Below, piece by piece: positions 13,060-14,341 of a stretch of 14,341 nt of DNA. How positions within the stretch are numbered: position 1 is the first letter of the stretch; each line of letters opens with the position of its first letter. The position numbers were made by a program, and so were the translations under genes. This stretch comes from Bacillota bacterium (GTDB taxonomy: Bacteria > Bacillota > Clostridia > Peptostreptococcales > Anaerovoracaceae). The stretch is from assembly GCA_016283945.1 (NCBI GenBank), contig JAEENW010000094.1, positions 1 to 14,341 on the forward strand, written 5' to 3'. A model generated the notes under the pieces. That model saw only the letters and a program-made list of their open reading frames with translations, did no database searches and had not been told where the DNA came from.

Positions 13060-14277
13060 ATGATTAAAAGGCTTCAGCAAAAGAATCTCTACCTGCCGCT
13101 CTGCATCGCGGTCGCGGTCTTCGGCGTCGGCGCCTCCATGGCGCACCCCGTCACCCCGACCATGATAATCGAGCGCGGCCTCGACAGCTCGCTCTTCGGC
13201 ACGGCCTTCGCGGCGATGTGCATCACCTCGTTCCTGACATCGCCGTTCTGGGGCAAGCTCTGCAACTACGTCTCCCCGCGCAGGATCATGGTCATCAGCG
13301 CCTTCGGCTACGTCGCCGGGCAGACCATCTTCGGCTTCTGCACGAGCGGCGCGATGGCGATCGGGGGACGCGCGCTTTCCGGCGTCTTCGTCGGCGGGCT
13401 CTACACTGCCCTTCCGAACTACATCATAAACACCTCGCAGGGCGAGGTGAGGGCGAGGGCCCTGACGGTCAACCAGATGCTGCAGAGCGTCTCGAGCGCG
13501 GTCGGCTACTTCCTCGGCGGCATGCTCGGGGTCATCTCGGTCGAGACCACGATAGTCGGGATGATCATCTTCCTCTCCGCGGGCGGCGTGCTCTTCGGGC
13601 TCATGACCATCGACGACACTCCATACAAACACAAGCCCGAAAAGCCATTCGAGCTCAGGGACGCGAACCCCTTCAGCGCCTTCGTCGAGTCCAGGCGCTA
13701 CATGAACAGGATGCTGTTCTTCTTCCTCGCGGCGGTGGTCTTCGCCGGCATGGGGCAGGTCTGCCTCGAGCAGGTCTTCAACTACTACATCAAGGACCAG
13801 CTCGGCATGTCCTCCGCCTACAACGGGACCTTCAAGGCCATCATCGCGGTGACGACCATAGTGCTCAACGTCACGCTCAACATGTGGCTAATCCGCAAGA
13901 CCGACATAATGAAGAGCTACCCGATCGTGCTGATCGCGCAGCTCATCCCGATGATAGGCATGATCTTCATCAAGAACAAGCTCGCCTTCTCCGCGGCCTA
14001 CATCATCTTCTCGACCGCGAACGCCGTCAGGAACCCGCTGCAGCAGAACGTCGCGGCGGCGCAGACCAGCCCGGAGAACAGCAACAGCCTCATCGGCTTC
14101 TATCACTCGCTCAGCTCCTTCGGGAGCGTCTTCGGCGCCCTCTTCGCGGGGCTGATCTACGAGTACGACCCGTTCCTGCCCTTCAAGCTCGCGGCGGCGC
14201 TCTTCGCCTGCGGCATAGGGTTCTCCTTCGTCTTCAGCGCGATCCACAGCGGAAAGCGCGGGAGCGGGGCGCAGTAA
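13060..14277 (+). CDS. Major facilitator superfamily transporter
   Basis: The 405-residue protein is hydrophobic throughout, with about 12 membrane segments and a polar central loop at roughly 185-215 (DDTPYKHKPEKPFELRDANP) that divides two six-helix halves, as in MFS carriers. Loop 2-3 reads GKLCNYVSPRRIM, the usual G-x-L-a-D-r-x-G-R-k motif in a diverged form, and SGVFVGGLYTALPNYI follows in TM4. The C-terminal half has GFYHSLSSFGSVFGALFAGLIYEY. The sequence resembles drug/metabolite exporters of the 12-TM class but the substrate is unknown. The start is preceded by GAGGTAAGG (13046-13054). It lies downstream of the aminotransferase and may be co-transcribed with it. Confidence 0.9.
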   Translation: MIKRLQQKNLYLPLCIAVAVFGVGASMAHPVTPTMIIERGLDSSLFGTAFAAMCITSFLTSPFWGKLCNYVSPRRIMVISAFGYVAGQTIFGFCTSGAMAIGGRALSGVFVGGLYTALPNYIINTSQGEVRARALTVNQMLQSVSSAVGYFLGGMLGVISVETTIVGMIIFLSAGGVLFGLMTIDDTPYKHKPEKPFELRDANPFSAFVESRRYMNRMLFFFLAAVVFAGMGQVCLEQVFNYYIKDQLGMSSAYNGTFKAIIAVTTIVLNVTLNMWLIRKTDIMKSYPIVLIAQLIPMIGMIFIKNKLAFSAAYIIFSTANAVRNPLQQNVAAAQTSPENSNSLIGFYHSLSSFGSVFGALFAGLIYEYDPFLPFKLAAALFACGIGFSFVFSAIHSGKRGSGAQ

Positions 14278-14302
14278 CGGCGCTCGGGAAAAGAGAAAGA
14301 AC

Positions 14303-14341
14303 ATGGCTGAAACACTTCGGCTCTACCACAGCGGCTACGCG
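14303..14341 (+). CDS. Start of a further gene, cut by the window end
   Basis: Thirteen codons from the ATG at 14303 read MAETLRLYHSGYA and run off the window. A weak purine-rich site (AAGAGAAAG) precedes the ATG, 25 bp after the MFS stop. The LYHSGYA opening resembles the start of DUF3990-type proteins (LYHGS-like), but 13 residues are too few for a family call. Confidence 0.5.
   Translation, partial: MAETLRLYHSGYA

Overview
The window is a GC-rich stretch of bacterial chromosome, probably from a Gram-positive Clostridia-like anaerobe. The evidence is strong AGGAG/AGGAGG ribosome binding sites 6-10 nt before most starts, a lipobox solute-binding lipoprotein, an SLH-domain surface protein, a ROK-type sugar kinase and consensus sigma-70-type promoters. 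Species cannot be named from the sequence alone. I see no phage, transposase, CRISPR, tRNA or rRNA.

Layout. Bases 2-283 are the C-terminal end of a ROK sugar kinase. Converging on it is a minus-strand pair: an unassigned protein (1173-2156) and an HpcH/HpaI-type aldolase (392-1168), 4 nt apart and probably translationally coupled. A divergent AT-rich control region (about 2190-2310) carries a perfect TTGACA-17-TATAAT promoter overlaid by four TTTAGYG half-sites. It drives an amino-acid ABC transporter binding protein and permease (2414-3948) that have no ATPase gene beside them. A secreted SLH-domain protein (4207-5754) follows, then a short 30-bp tandem repeat.

The most striking element is the serine biosynthesis unit. 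A promoter near 5861-5889 leads into a 41-codon leader peptide (5955-6080) with 12 serine codons, nine of them within 13 codons. It is followed by an 11-bp perfect intrinsic terminator (6104-6138), and then by serC (6196-7287) and serA (7373-8539). The end of the leader ORF (6068-6078) can pair with the 5' arm of the terminator over 11 bp, and a Ser-codon segment (6030-6037) can pair with that same end. This is the 1:2, 2:3, 3:4 layout of ribosome-mediated attenuation, here apparently sensing charged tRNA-Ser. SerA also keeps the His-x-Asn and Asn residues of a serine-binding ACT domain. Serine would therefore act at both enzyme and transcript level.

Downstream of serA is a second structured leader with a possible 12-residue upstream ORF (8610-8648) before a GNAT acetyltransferase (8725-9354), ended by a strong terminator (9411-9441). 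The remaining plus-strand genes are an MBL-fold hydrolase (9591-10202), a family 1 (6-phospho-)beta-glucosidase (10260-11717), a fold-type I aminotransferase (11811-12977), an MFS transporter (13060-14277) and the first 13 codons of another gene (14303 on).
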